Assembly: GCA_003241215.1 (NCBI GenBank)
Contig: QFOL01000113.1
Coordinates: 1-11,672, forward strand
Length of the DNA: 11,672 nucleotides
Direction of reading: 5' to 3'
From: Agrobacterium fabrum
GTDB taxonomy: Bacteria > Pseudomonadota > Alphaproteobacteria > Rhizobiales > Rhizobiaceae
The stretch's first letter is position 1. Every line of letters begins with the position of its first letter. The notes beneath the pieces are model-generated. The model had not been told where the DNA came from. It was given only the letters and a program-made list of their open reading frames with translations, and searched no databases. Positions 1 to 6,848 of this stretch are shown one piece after another. The translations under genes were made by a program, and so were the position numbers.

Positions 1-484
1 GACCAATCTAGTCAAAACTACAAATACGGATGGAACGTTCCGCTGCCAAGCCTACAGACCAATGTATTGCCTTATGCCTGGAAAATGCTTTAAAAGGTTG
101 TTCTCACTTCATCGTGGTAACATGTCTGTTCACTGTCCTCTCACCACTGGTACATAGTAAGCAGGCAGCCGAATTCATCAAGCCGAATATGATGTGCTCA
201 GTGCGTTAAACAGCCCTATCAAGCCTGCTCAATCGACAGTCAGGCGCTACTGCTACCTTACCGCTCGAAAACTCCCAATTTTGATATTGGATCATGGCTT
301 CCTGATTCTCCCTATTTTCGGTATGATACCACGCTATCATGCTATGCCTCTCCTGTTTCCAATAGGATTCAATCAATGCCATTGTGATACTCGATGCTGA
401 ATGAATCACCAACTATGCATTCGCCGCTGCTCTCCAGACAGTCTCATGTCAGACCTTGTTGAACCTGCGGAGCATTATGCCTGG
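1..484. other. AT-richer stretch with no convincing gene
   Basis: This stretch lies beyond the stop codon of the minD fusion gene and shares the lower GC content of the sequence up to about 1855. Reading frames entering from the left edge on the plus strand close by about 93 and 160. The only sizeable ORFs are two overlapping 68-codon frames on opposite strands. The minus one (206-412) begins with TTG, and neither it nor its internal ATG at 382 has a visible ribosome binding site. I see no tRNA, no transposase remnant and no clear terminal inverted repeat. The stretch may be the intergenic part of an island that continues past the left edge. Confidence 0.5.
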
Positions 485-2200
485 TCATATGTTTCCCGTC
501 TTCAAGTCGTCGAACGTGAACTTCAATAACTCTTTTGGCTGAGTTCTTGCTTTACTTCTCCACTCTTGGATAAGCTCGAGTCCTCTGCGCTTCTGGATAA
601 CACTGAATCCAAACTTCCTTGGATCTGTGTTCCTGTCCAAAAAGGGCTCGATCACGATTCGTCGAGTAATTCTTTGAGCCCAGGCCGATCGTGATCGGGG
701 TTTGTCGAGATGATCTGGCGCAAACTCCGCTCCCGCTTTGTTCAAAGCGCACAATGCCTCCTTTGCATTTCCTGTGTGAATGAACAGCTCTGCTAGTCGC
801 AAATAATATAGACCTTTCCATCTTGGGCTCAGGAATAGGTGTTCACGACTCATTAAGGTAAGCACAGTCCATTGTAGACGAGTGAGAGTGCTGTCGAAGA
901 ATCCTCTAGTCTTTGTATCTGATAGCATACAGAAAACGTATCTGCTAACGCGCACGATCTCATCAAGCCACAAGGCGTAATAAGCAGCAGAATTTCCATG
1001 GAAGCGATCTCTTATATAATAATGCCGATGAAGAAGGTCTTGCAGACAATTCAATGCATCCTTCGTGTTTCCTTCTGCTAGTGCCTTCCTCATTGCCTCA
1101 AACATCCTCCACATGATGTCGTTGATTAAAGTCGATTGTCGATATGGATCTTGCAATTCTTTGGACGCCCAGCAAATGTCTCGAGCTGTCATCTGAGCCA
1201 ATATTTTTGTGTCCATCACGCTCTGTCGAGTACCATCGCTCGATGCTGTGCTGATTCGAAAATTCCACAGTAGCGTTGTGGATGCTCGCAGTAGATTGTG
1301 GCTGAAGAACATGTCATCGAAGAAATCCACCACATTTACCCCTGCAGCACATCCCAAATCCGTAGGTTTTGGCAATGAGTTGAACACCATCTGGGGTCTG
1401 CAGCCCTGCCCTTTAACCGCGAAAGGTCCCTCAAACGGCGAACCATCGAGCCCCTTTTGAATGTCTCGTGCATAATACCAGAACTCGGCCATGGTTATCA
1501 GAGCTATTTTCCCTTTTTGTTTCCATCCAAAATCGAGGACGATATTTGGTCGATAATTTCCGAATGACGTTACGAAGCACTGGTCAGTGTCTGTCCAGAC
1601 CCAAGCAGGGCGGCGGATCGTCCATCTGTCATATGCCCTTCGAGGCCCAAAATCTGAAAAGTCCAAACCTCCAAATTCCCAAGGGAGAGTATACTCTTTG
1701 CTGAAGACTTCTCCTCCGATCATTGCGACAAATTTGTTCTCTTCGAGCAATACCTCACCGCCTTCGACATACAGCTGCTTGCAAACTCGCAAGACCGCAA
1801 GGTGGAGGTTGAATAAGACGTAGCGGCCCGCGAACAAATCTGAATGATGTTCATCCCAATCGAAATGTTTCTTCAGCTCGTTGATGACCCATTCGACGCC
1901 TTCCGGCGTCAGATTGTCCTTGTCGCGCGTCTGCGAGGCAGGCAGGAGGAACAGCGTTTCGAGACGCTTGTCGCGGATCAGCGCCTGCGTCAGCTTGGCA
2001 TCGCCCTGGATGACGTTGACGAGGTCGTAAACCACCCGGCGCTCGGCACCCATGACGAGATCGAGGTTGCGCAGGCCGACATCGAAGTCGACGACCACGA
2101 CCTTTTCCTTGTTCTGCGCCAGCGCGGCGCCAAGCGCTGCGGTCGAGGTGGTCTTGCCGACCCCGCCCTTGCCGGAAGTTACAACGACTACCTTCCCCAT
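485..2200 (-). CDS. minD: MinD N-terminus (115 aa) fused in frame to an unknown 456-aa sequence
   Basis: Intact MinD is the membrane-cycling ATPase that recruits MinC to the poles and so places the division septum. Residues 1-115 are ordinary MinD: deviant Walker A GKGGVGKT at 10-17, the VDFDVGLRNLDL strand near 37-48 and the ASQTRDKD segment near 88-95. After W115 the family sequence stops just before the Walker B strand (CDSPAGIE in E. coli). Walker B, switch II and the C-terminal membrane helix are missing, so MinD function is very probably lost. Residues 116-571 are not recognised. They have an aromatic-rich first half, then a helical half with two TPR-like segments near 365-390 and 464-492. 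The start at 2200 has AGGAG upstream and lies 34 bp after minC. The ATG-like start further upstream only overlaps minC. The foreign part has lower GC than the MinD part. It could be a real fusion from an insertion or rearrangement, or an assembly chimera. Confidence 0.75.
   Translation of the reverse strand: MGKVVVVTSGKGGVGKTTSTAALGAALAQNKEKVVVVDFDVGLRNLDLVMGAERRVVYDLVNVIQGDAKLTQALIRDKRLETLFLLPASQTRDKDNLTPEGVEWVINELKKHFDWDEHHSDLFAGRYVLFNLHLAVLRVCKQLYVEGGEVLLEENKFVAMIGGEVFSKEYTLPWEFGGLDFSDFGPRRAYDRWTIRRPAWVWTDTDQCFVTSFGNYRPNIVLDFGWKQKGKIALITMAEFWYYARDIQKGLDGSPFEGPFAVKGQGCRPQMVFNSLPKPTDLGCAAGVNVVDFFDDMFFSHNLLRASTTLLWNFRISTASSDGTRQSVMDTKILAQMTARDICWASKELQDPYRQSTLINDIMWRMFEAMRKALAEGNTKDALNCLQDLLHRHYYIRDRFHGNSAAYYALWLDEIVRVSRYVFCMLSDTKTRGFFDSTLTRLQWTVLTLMSREHLFLSPRWKGLYYLRLAELFIHTGNAKEALCALNKAGAEFAPDHLDKPRSRSAWAQRITRRIVIEPFLDRNTDPRKFGFSVIQKRRGLELIQEWRSKARTQPKELLKFTFDDLKTGNI
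1850..1862. other. Breakpoint between minD and foreign DNA
   Basis: On the minus strand the codons for H-F-D-W are those expected in MinD. The next codons read D-E-H-H-S-D, where MinD has hydrophobic strand residues leading to Walker B. The last base fitting a MinD reading is about 1856. GC content falls from about 60% to the mid-40s on crossing it to the left. No obvious transposon terminus, target duplication or integrase core can be called from one side only. Confidence 0.7.
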
Positions 2201-2234
2201 ATGGCTCTCCTGTTCCTGTGTTGTTTCTCTGTTA

Positions 2235-2963
2235 TCAGCCGAGTTTTGCGGCCTTGATCGTATCGTTTTCCAGCCAGAGCTGGACGGGCTGGCCACGCAG
2301 CTTGTCATCGATGTCCTCGGCCACCTTGTAGACGCCGTCGATGGCCAGAAGCTCCGCCTCCAGCTTGCGGCAGAAGATGCGCGCCGAGACGTTGCCAAGC
2401 GAACCGGCCATGGCGCGTCCACGCAGGGCGCCGTAAATATGCACAGAACCGCCGGCGATGATTTCCGCTCCCGAGGCGACCGAACCGATGACGGTGACAT
2501 CACCCTCGGGAAACATGATCGACTGTCCGGAACGCACCGGCTCATTGATGACCAGCGACTGCACAACGGCGCGTACCTCGCCCGAAATGCGCGGTTTTTC
2601 CTCCGGCAACTCGGCGGCGGCAACGAGCGGCTCCACTTCGACATCGGAAGCGGGTTTACCGCCCTTCAGCGACGGCGGCATGCCCGGCTCGATCATCGAA
2701 GGGCGAACGCCTTCGATACCCATGATGCCGACATTACGCTCCGTCAGCGCCGCCAGCAGTTCCTTAAGACCCGCCTTGTCGAGCGACAGCTCCGACACAT
2801 CCAGAACCACCGGCCGCGACAGGAAGAAGCCCGCCGAACGGGCGGCGAGATCATCGAGCCTTTCCAGCCATTGATCGACCGGAGCTTCAGGGGACAGGAC
2901 GACTGCGAGAAAGGAGCGGCCTTTGATACGGATGGAACGCTGGTCTGTTAGCACTTTGGTCAT
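2235..2963 (-). CDS. minC: Septum site-determining protein MinC
   Basis: MinC inhibits FtsZ polymerisation and, when bound to MinD at the membrane, blocks Z-ring assembly near the poles. The 242-residue product has the two family domains: an N-terminal FtsZ-inhibiting domain (about 1-105) and a C-terminal right-handed beta-helix domain (about 135-240). The latter contains the glycine-rich repeats typical of MinC, around VIGSVASGAEIIAGGSVHIYG, and binds MinD. A variable linker lies between them. I chose the ATG at 2963 because its product starts in the usual MTKVLTD style. A TTG at 2975 would add four residues, and neither start has a strong Shine-Dalgarno sequence. minC is first in the operon, 34 bp ahead of minD. 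Because its MinD partner is truncated here, MinC probably cannot be recruited to the membrane unless another minD copy exists. Confidence 0.93.
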   Translation of the reverse strand: MTKVLTDQRSIRIKGRSFLAVVLSPEAPVDQWLERLDDLAARSAGFFLSRPVVLDVSELSLDKAGLKELLAALTERNVGIMGIEGVRPSMIEPGMPPSLKGGKPASDVEVEPLVAAAELPEEKPRISGEVRAVVQSLVINEPVRSGQSIMFPEGDVTVIGSVASGAEIIAGGSVHIYGALRGRAMAGSLGNVSARIFCRKLEAELLAIDGVYKVAEDIDDKLRGQPVQLWLENDTIKAAKLG

Positions 2964-2974
2964 CTTGGTAAACA

Positions 2975-3060
2975 AATCGTTGACAATTAGGTACCTCGAA
3001 TATGGTTAACAAATGGTTAACGGAACCCTTGAAGCGGCGGTTTCGTTAAGAAAATTCGGC
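2975..3060 (-). promoter_or_regulatory. minC promoter region with a CtrA box
   Basis: Positions 3006-3020 read TTAA-N7-TTAA on both strands, a perfect match to the alphaproteobacterial CtrA consensus. On the minus strand it reads as two successive TTAACCAT-like half-sites. It lies 43-57 bp upstream of the chosen minC ATG, so it would overlap a -35 region. A weak -10 candidate (about TACCTAAT, minus strand) lies between it and the start. Cell-cycle control of min genes by CtrA is known in Sinorhizobium meliloti. A further TTAA is at 3046-3049. Whether CtrA activates or represses here cannot be told from the sequence. Confidence 0.65.
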
Positions 3061-3374
3061 CCTGAAAATTCTCATGCAAAACATCCGGAAACTGCCATTA
3101 CCTGCTGATTTTGCGTATTTTCATAGCTCGTAAAAACTCATGATAGCGACCTTTCCTTGCTGCAACCTGACCTTCCGCATCGCCAGATAGCGCACCGCCT
3201 CCCTGCCCGCCCTCACCCGAGTCGCCGGCAGTCTGAAGCGTCCGATTCTGGAACAGTCATCACCGCTGCTGGCCGAAAGATCGTCATTTGACCTCCCGGC
3301 GGAAAAGCGATTCCGTTATCTCCGCCGATGTTGTAGACACGAGGGCAACTCCACACGTCCAACGGAAGAATGAC
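3061..3374. other. Intergenic region ahead of the HAD phosphatase gene
   Basis: This completes the roughly 400-bp gap between the divergent minC and HAD genes. The first part is AT-rich, with several A and T runs and TTTTGCG-type motifs. The right part is more GC-rich and carries a frame open to the HAD gene from 3288 that is not needed for the protein. No clear plus-strand promoter, terminator or small RNA could be called. Confidence 0.35.
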
Positions 3375-4061
3375 ATGCACAGCAAAGTCCCGCCGGCCAG
3401 CCAGATGTTTTCGCGTGAATATGACGCCTTCCTGTTCGACATGGACGGAACGCTGCTCAATTCGATCGCGGTGGTGGAACGTGTCTGGCGCGAATGGGCC
3501 GTGGACAATGGCATAGAACCGAACGCCTTCCTGCAACGCATCCACGGCATGCGCGCATCGGAAGTGGTGCGCCGCGAGGCCATTCCCGGCCTCGATATCC
3601 AGGAACAGGCGGACATGCTACTGCAAAAGGAAATGGAGGATGTCGAGGGCATTCTCCAGATTCCGCAGGCGGCGGCCTTTCTCGAAAAATTGCCGGCCGG
3701 CAAATGGGCCATCGTCACCTCCGCCGCCCGCGCGCTTGCCGAACTGCGCCTGGCGGCAGCGGGGCTCACACCGCCCCCGGTCATGATCTGCGCCGAGGAT
3801 GTGGTAAACGGCAAACCGGATCCGGAAGGTTACAGGAAGGCGGCGGAAAAGCTTGGCGTCGCACCTGAAAACTGCGTCGTCTTCGAGGACGCCCCTGCCG
3901 GTATTCAGGCGGGGGAAAGCATGGGCGCAACGGTGGTGGTGATCAATGCCACCCATTCACATCCCATCGAAACGCCGCATCATTCGATTGGTGGGTATGG
4001 TGAGCTGGATGTCGTCATTGGTGAGAATGGCGCTTTGAGGCTCGCGGGCAATAGAGGCTGA
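3375..4061 (+). CDS. HAD-superfamily (IA) sugar-phosphatase-like hydrolase
   Basis: The 228-residue product is a haloacid dehalogenase-type phosphohydrolase that removes phosphate from small metabolites through an aspartyl-phosphate. Motif I is FDMDGTLLNS (nucleophile D22, acid/base D24), motif II is T115-S116 in IVTSAA, motif III is K147 in GKPDP, and motif IV is E171-D172 in VVFEDAPAG. The helical cap inserted at about 30-100 is typical of subfamily I, close to YniC/YfbT-type sugar phosphatases and glycerol-3-phosphatases. The substrate cannot be fixed from sequence. The ATG at 3375 is preceded by GGAAGA at a good distance. An upstream frame from 3288 lacks conserved sequence, and an ATG at 3405 is a possible alternative. 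It is divergent from minC and separated from the downstream operon by a palindromic repeat, so it is probably transcribed alone. Confidence 0.88.
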   Translation: MHSKVPPASQMFSREYDAFLFDMDGTLLNSIAVVERVWREWAVDNGIEPNAFLQRIHGMRASEVVRREAIPGLDIQEQADMLLQKEMEDVEGILQIPQAAAFLEKLPAGKWAIVTSAARALAELRLAAAGLTPPPVMICAEDVVNGKPDPEGYRKAAEKLGVAPENCVVFEDAPAGIQAGESMGATVVVINATHSHPIETPHHSIGGYGELDVVIGENGALRLAGNRG

Positions 4062-4150
4062 AGAAGGCTGCTTGCGTTTAAGGCCTCGGCACTATTTTCA
4101 ACCTTACAGCGATAAGTCAGTCGCTTCAGACTGTCCGGCGCAACCTTTCC

Positions 4151-4265
4151 CCGTCATTCCAGCCTTGAGCCGGAATTCAGCCGACGCGCGTCTGCGCGGC
4201 GCGAAGAGTCTTTTTATCCCAAGGACTTGGGCTGACTGGATACCGGCTCAAGGTCGGCATGACGG
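4151..4265. repeat. Palindromic intergenic repeat element (about 115 bp)
   Basis: The left arm (4151-4182) and right arm (4230-4265) are imperfect inverted copies. Each outer end is a CCGTCAT/ATGACGG, with a shared CTTGAGCCGG core. The middle contains GC-rich alternating sequence (about 4183-4203) and a perfect small palindrome, CCCAAG-GA-CTTGGG, at 4218-4231. The architecture resembles the dispersed mosaic palindromes known between genes in Rhizobiaceae (RIME-like) and other alphaproteobacteria. The transcript could fold into a long hairpin. It follows the HAD gene by about 90 bp and could end or stabilise that mRNA. Confidence 0.7.
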
Positions 4266-4350
4266 AAGTGCTCAAAGCCCCGAAATAAGACAACGCCCCA
4301 CCTGCTGAACCGCCTCGAACTCCTCCCCACACTTTTCCACCACCGGCCGA

Positions 4351-4381
4351 TTGACAGTACCGCACAAATACGCCCTAATAA
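4351..4381 (+). promoter_or_regulatory. Probable sigma-70-type promoter of the TRAP/uxuA operon
   Basis: A perfect -35 hexamer TTGACA (4351-4356) is followed after 18 bp by CTAATA (4375-4380), a fair -10. Transcription would start close to 4387, inside the operator described next, and run into the regulator gene at 4444. Confidence 0.55.
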
Positions 4382-4384
4382 GAT

Positions 4385-4402
4385 TGGTAAGACCATCTTA
4401 CC
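4385..4402. promoter_or_regulatory. FadR-family operator
   Basis: Positions 4385-4395 read TGGTAAGACCA, an exact match to the TNGTNNNACNA consensus of FadR-subfamily GntR regulators. An overlapping perfect inverted repeat, GGTAAGA-CCA-TCTTACC, spans 4386-4402. The site directly follows the -10 box and lies about 50 bp upstream of the regulator's ATG. A bound repressor would block initiation, giving autoregulation and control of the whole operon. I found no second copy upstream of dctP, the dehydrogenase or uxuA. Confidence 0.7.
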
Positions 4403-4443
4403 GCTTGCGCGATCGGAGGAGACTTTCGCGCTGGGAGGATATC

Positions 4444-5160
4444 ATGTTTGTGGCTCTGGAGCCGCGCCGCCTTTACCGGCTGGTCGCGGAACAAATTCGC
4501 TTGCTCATCGAAAGCGGAGAACTGACGGAAGGTCAGCGCCTGCCGGCGGAACGCGACCTTGCGGAACGTTTCGGCGTTTCCCGCCCGACGGTGCGTGAGG
4601 CGCTGATCGTCCTGGAAGTGGAAGGCCATATCCATATCCGCATGGGTTCAGGCGTCTATGTGAGCGCGGCCGGCAAGCAGGCCCAAAAAAAGTCGGCGGT
4701 GCCGGATGCGCACGGGCCGTTCGAAATCCTGCAGGCGCGCTGCATCATCGAGAGCGCGATTGCCGAAGAGGCGGCGCGGCTTGCCACGCCGGAATGCATC
4801 GCCAAGCTTGATGACATCATCGAACGCATGGCCGGTGCGCTCGACAATTCACCGCAGGCGCTCAATCTCGACCGCGCCTTCCACACCGCCATCGCCGATA
4901 TCATCGGCAATTCGGCGCTGAACCGCTTTACCGGCCTGATCTATGACGAGCGCAGCCTGTCGCCCTTTTTCGAAAAGCTCGCCAGCTATTTCGAGGGTCC
5001 GCATACCTGGAACCTCGCCGTTCAGGAACACCGGGTGATCCGCGACGCCATTGCCGCCAACGACCCGGAAGGGGCCCGCGAGGCGATGCGAGAGCATCTG
5101 ACGCTGTCGCAGAAGAGATTTTCCGAAAGTTTCGGGGAGGAAACGATCGGAGAAGACTAG
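4444..5160 (+). CDS. FadR-subfamily GntR transcriptional regulator of the sugar-acid operon
   Basis: The 238-residue product has a winged helix-turn-helix at about 8-73 (LPAERDLAERFGVSRPTVREAL contains the recognition helix, then the wing at GSGVYV) and an all-helical FCD effector domain at about 92-222. The FCD metal-site residues are visible: D143 and H147 in LDRAFHTAI, H196 in EHRVIRDAI, and H218 in MREHL. Such sites bind a metal and a small carboxylate. By context the effector is probably a hexonate or hexuronate intermediate, as for UxuR/ExuR-type proteins. The ATG at 4444 has GGGAGG five bases upstream. A TTG at 4351 would start in the promoter and is rejected. It is first in the operon, 61 bp ahead of dctP, and a consensus operator lies in its own upstream region. 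Confidence 0.9.
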   Translation: MFVALEPRRLYRLVAEQIRLLIESGELTEGQRLPAERDLAERFGVSRPTVREALIVLEVEGHIHIRMGSGVYVSAAGKQAQKKSAVPDAHGPFEILQARCIIESAIAEEAARLATPECIAKLDDIIERMAGALDNSPQALNLDRAFHTAIADIIGNSALNRFTGLIYDERSLSPFFEKLASYFEGPHTWNLAVQEHRVIRDAIAANDPEGAREAMREHLTLSQKRFSESFGEETIGED

Positions 5161-5182
5161 CCGCCGCCGGAACCGGCGGCGG
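5161..5182. other. GC-rich hairpin between regulator and dctP
   Basis: This is a perfect 10-bp inverted repeat, CCGCCGCCGG-AA-CCGGCGGCGG, directly after the regulator's stop codon. On the plus strand it is followed by A residues rather than a T run, so it is not a standard intrinsic terminator. It may pause transcription or protect mRNA ends and so separate regulator and transporter expression levels. Confidence 0.6.
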
Positions 5183-5221
5183 AAAAATGAAAATCTGGCT
5201 TTAATTCGGGAGGAGTTAAGA

Positions 5222-6196
5222 ATGAAAATCAGATTGTCGACTTTGATGGGCGCAACGGCGGCCATCCTGCTTTCCGCCCTGGCGGCGCAGGCACAGACCA
5301 CGCTGAAATGGGCGCATGTCTACGAAACCTCCGAGCCGTTCCACACGGATTCGGTCTGGGCGGCGGAAGAAATCGGCAAGCGCACCGACGGCCGCTACAA
5401 GATCGATGTCTTCCCGGCCTCGCAGCTCGGCAAGGAAGCCGATATCAACCAGGGCCTGAAGCTCGGCACGGTGGATATCATCATTTCCGGATCGAGCTTC
5501 GCGGCGCGCGACCACAAGCCGATCGGCGTCACCTATTTCCCTTATATCTTCCGCGATCCGAGCCACCTGATCGCCTATACCAAGAGCGATGTCTTCAAGA
5601 AGCTCGCCAAAGGTTACGAGGACAAGACCGGCAACCACATCGTCGCCGTCAGCTATTACGGCACCCGCCACACCACCTCGAACAAGCCGATTGAAAAATG
5701 CGCCGACATGGCCGGGCTGAAAATGCGCGTTCCCGATGTGCCGGCCTATCTGGCCATGCCGCGCGCCTGCGGCGCCAATACGACGCCGATCGCCTTTGCG
5801 GAAGTCTATCTGGCGCTTCAGAACGGCACCGTCGAGGCCCAGGAAAACCCGCTGACGACAATCGAGGCGAAGAAATTCTACGAGGTTCAGAAGAACATCG
5901 TCCTCACCGGCCACATTGTCGATCATCTCAACACGCTCGTTTCCAAAACCCGCTGGGCGAGCCTTTCGGACGAGGACAAGAAAATCTTCACCGAGGTGAT
6001 GCAGGAGGCGGCGGCCCGCACGACGAAGACGATCGAAGCCCGTGAAAAGGCCCTCGTCGACGAGTTCAAGTCGAAGGGCATTACAGTCGCGGAGGTCGAC
6101 AAGGCCGACTTCGAGAAAAACGTCATCGACAAGGTGAAGCTTGAGGACTTCGGCTACGAGAAAGCCGACTGGGAAGCCATCCGCGCCATCAAGTAA
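5222..6196 (+). CDS. dctP: TRAP transporter substrate-binding protein (DctP family)
   Basis: This periplasmic receptor binds an organic acid and delivers it to the DctQM membrane subunits. The 324-residue length is typical. A Sec signal peptide (about 1-24, ending AAQA before QTTLKW) precedes the mature protein. Family features include GTRHTTSNKPI near 147-157, MRVPDVP with R169 (the arginine that usually pairs with the substrate carboxylate), and EAQENPLTTIEAKKFYEV near 205-222. Cysteines C160 and C183 could form a disulfide in the periplasm. The start has a strong GGGAGGAG ribosome binding site. With an idonate/gulonate dehydrogenase and uxuA downstream, the ligand is probably an aldonate or uronate rather than a C4-dicarboxylate. 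This is an inference from context. Confidence 0.93.
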   Translation: MKIRLSTLMGATAAILLSALAAQAQTTLKWAHVYETSEPFHTDSVWAAEEIGKRTDGRYKIDVFPASQLGKEADINQGLKLGTVDIIISGSSFAARDHKPIGVTYFPYIFRDPSHLIAYTKSDVFKKLAKGYEDKTGNHIVAVSYYGTRHTTSNKPIEKCADMAGLKMRVPDVPAYLAMPRACGANTTPIAFAEVYLALQNGTVEAQENPLTTIEAKKFYEVQKNIVLTGHIVDHLNTLVSKTRWASLSDEDKKIFTEVMQEAAARTTKTIEAREKALVDEFKSKGITVAEVDKADFEKNVIDKVKLEDFGYEKADWEAIRAIK

Positions 6197-6203
6197 AGCG
6201 CGC

Positions 6204-6236
6204 GCCTATCCCTGCGCCAATTTCGTGGGGATAGGC
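6204..6236. other. Hairpin between dctP and dctQ
   Basis: A perfect 9-bp stem, GCCTATCCC paired with GGGATAGGC, encloses a 15-nt loop and lies within the 73-bp dctP-dctQ gap. It is followed by only three T residues. Intercistronic hairpins after binding-protein genes commonly stabilise the upstream mRNA or reduce read-through, so that receptor exceeds membrane subunits. That role is inferred here. Confidence 0.55.
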
Positions 6237-6269
6237 TTTACCGAGACCTTCGCACTGGAGCTCCCGTCA

Positions 6270-6845
6270 ATGACCGATCATCAGAACACGCCTATCAGCG
6301 TGGAAGAAATGGCGCATGCCTTTGAAGAGGATATCGGCCCCGTCGATCTTTCGCCCTATGCTGTGGAAGACTGGATAACGCTTGCCGTGTTCTGGGGCAT
6401 GGGTCTTTGCGTCTTCCTGCAATTCTTCACCCGTTACGTGCTGAACGACAGCTTCGCCTGGACGGAGGAAATCGCCGCCAATTGCCTCGTTGTCGTCGTC
6501 TTCCTCGGTTCGGTCATGTGCGTGCGCATGTTCCGCCATATTCACGTCGACCTGATCTACCGCTTCGTGCCGAAATCCGTCGGGCGGATTCTCGAGCTGA
6601 TCGTCGATCTCATCACCATCGGTTTTTTCGCCTACATCACCTGGCTGATGTGGCGTTATCTGGAAATCGTCGGCGATGAGCGCATGGTCACCGTCGACCT
6701 GCCGCGCGGTATCGTCTTCTACACCGTTTTCGCCGCTTTCGCGCTGATGTTCCTGCGTGCCCTGCACAACTTCATCAAGGACATCACCGGCAAGCAAACC
6801 GTGCGTGAAAAGGCTCAGGAAGCCGTAAGCACACAGGGAATCTAA
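6270..6845 (+). CDS. dctQ: TRAP transporter small membrane subunit (DctQ family)
   Basis: The 191-residue product is the four-helix subunit that partners the large DctM permease in the inner membrane. Hydrophobic segments lie at about 35-55, 68-86, 106-130 and 145-165. Family hallmarks are RYVLNDSFAWTEEIA at 55-69 (the aromatic-W-x-E-E motif) and HIHVDL at 90-95. The cytoplasmic N-terminus of about 30 residues is acidic and slightly longer than in many DctQ proteins. The ATG at 6270 follows GGAG by nine bases. A longer open frame from 6141 overlaps dctP and is not used. The stop lies three bases before dctM, which suggests translational coupling. Confidence 0.9.
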   Translation: MTDHQNTPISVEEMAHAFEEDIGPVDLSPYAVEDWITLAVFWGMGLCVFLQFFTRYVLNDSFAWTEEIAANCLVVVVFLGSVMCVRMFRHIHVDLIYRFVPKSVGRILELIVDLITIGFFAYITWLMWRYLEIVGDERMVTVDLPRGIVFYTVFAAFALMFLRALHNFIKDITGKQTVREKAQEAVSTQGI

Positions 6846-6848
6846 ACC

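Noticed and set aside
194..412. Two overlapping 68-codon ORFs on opposite strands in the left AT-rich stretch
   Set aside because: There is no ribosome binding site, the minus one starts with TTG, neither has a recognisable motif, and the two frames mirror each other. Left as possible but unsupported.
1..484. Left sequence as a linear-chromosome telomere or transposon end
   Set aside because: No long terminal inverted repeat or recombinase fragment is visible, and the window edge is arbitrary, so there is no positive evidence.
1820..1850. D-L-F-A-G in the foreign part of the fusion resembles MinD Walker B D-S-P-A-G at nearly the right place
   Set aside because: It is shifted by two residues and the sequence on both sides shows no further MinD similarity, so it is probably chance or short microhomology rather than a diverged MinD.
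2052..2951. 299-codon plus-strand ORF across minC and minD
   Set aside because: It is antisense to clear minC/minD coding sequence, with low-complexity arginine- and threonine-rich content typical of a GC-rich shadow frame.
3288..3374. N-terminal extension of the HAD phosphatase
   Set aside because: The extra 29 residues are not family-like, and the ATG at 3375 has a good ribosome binding site.
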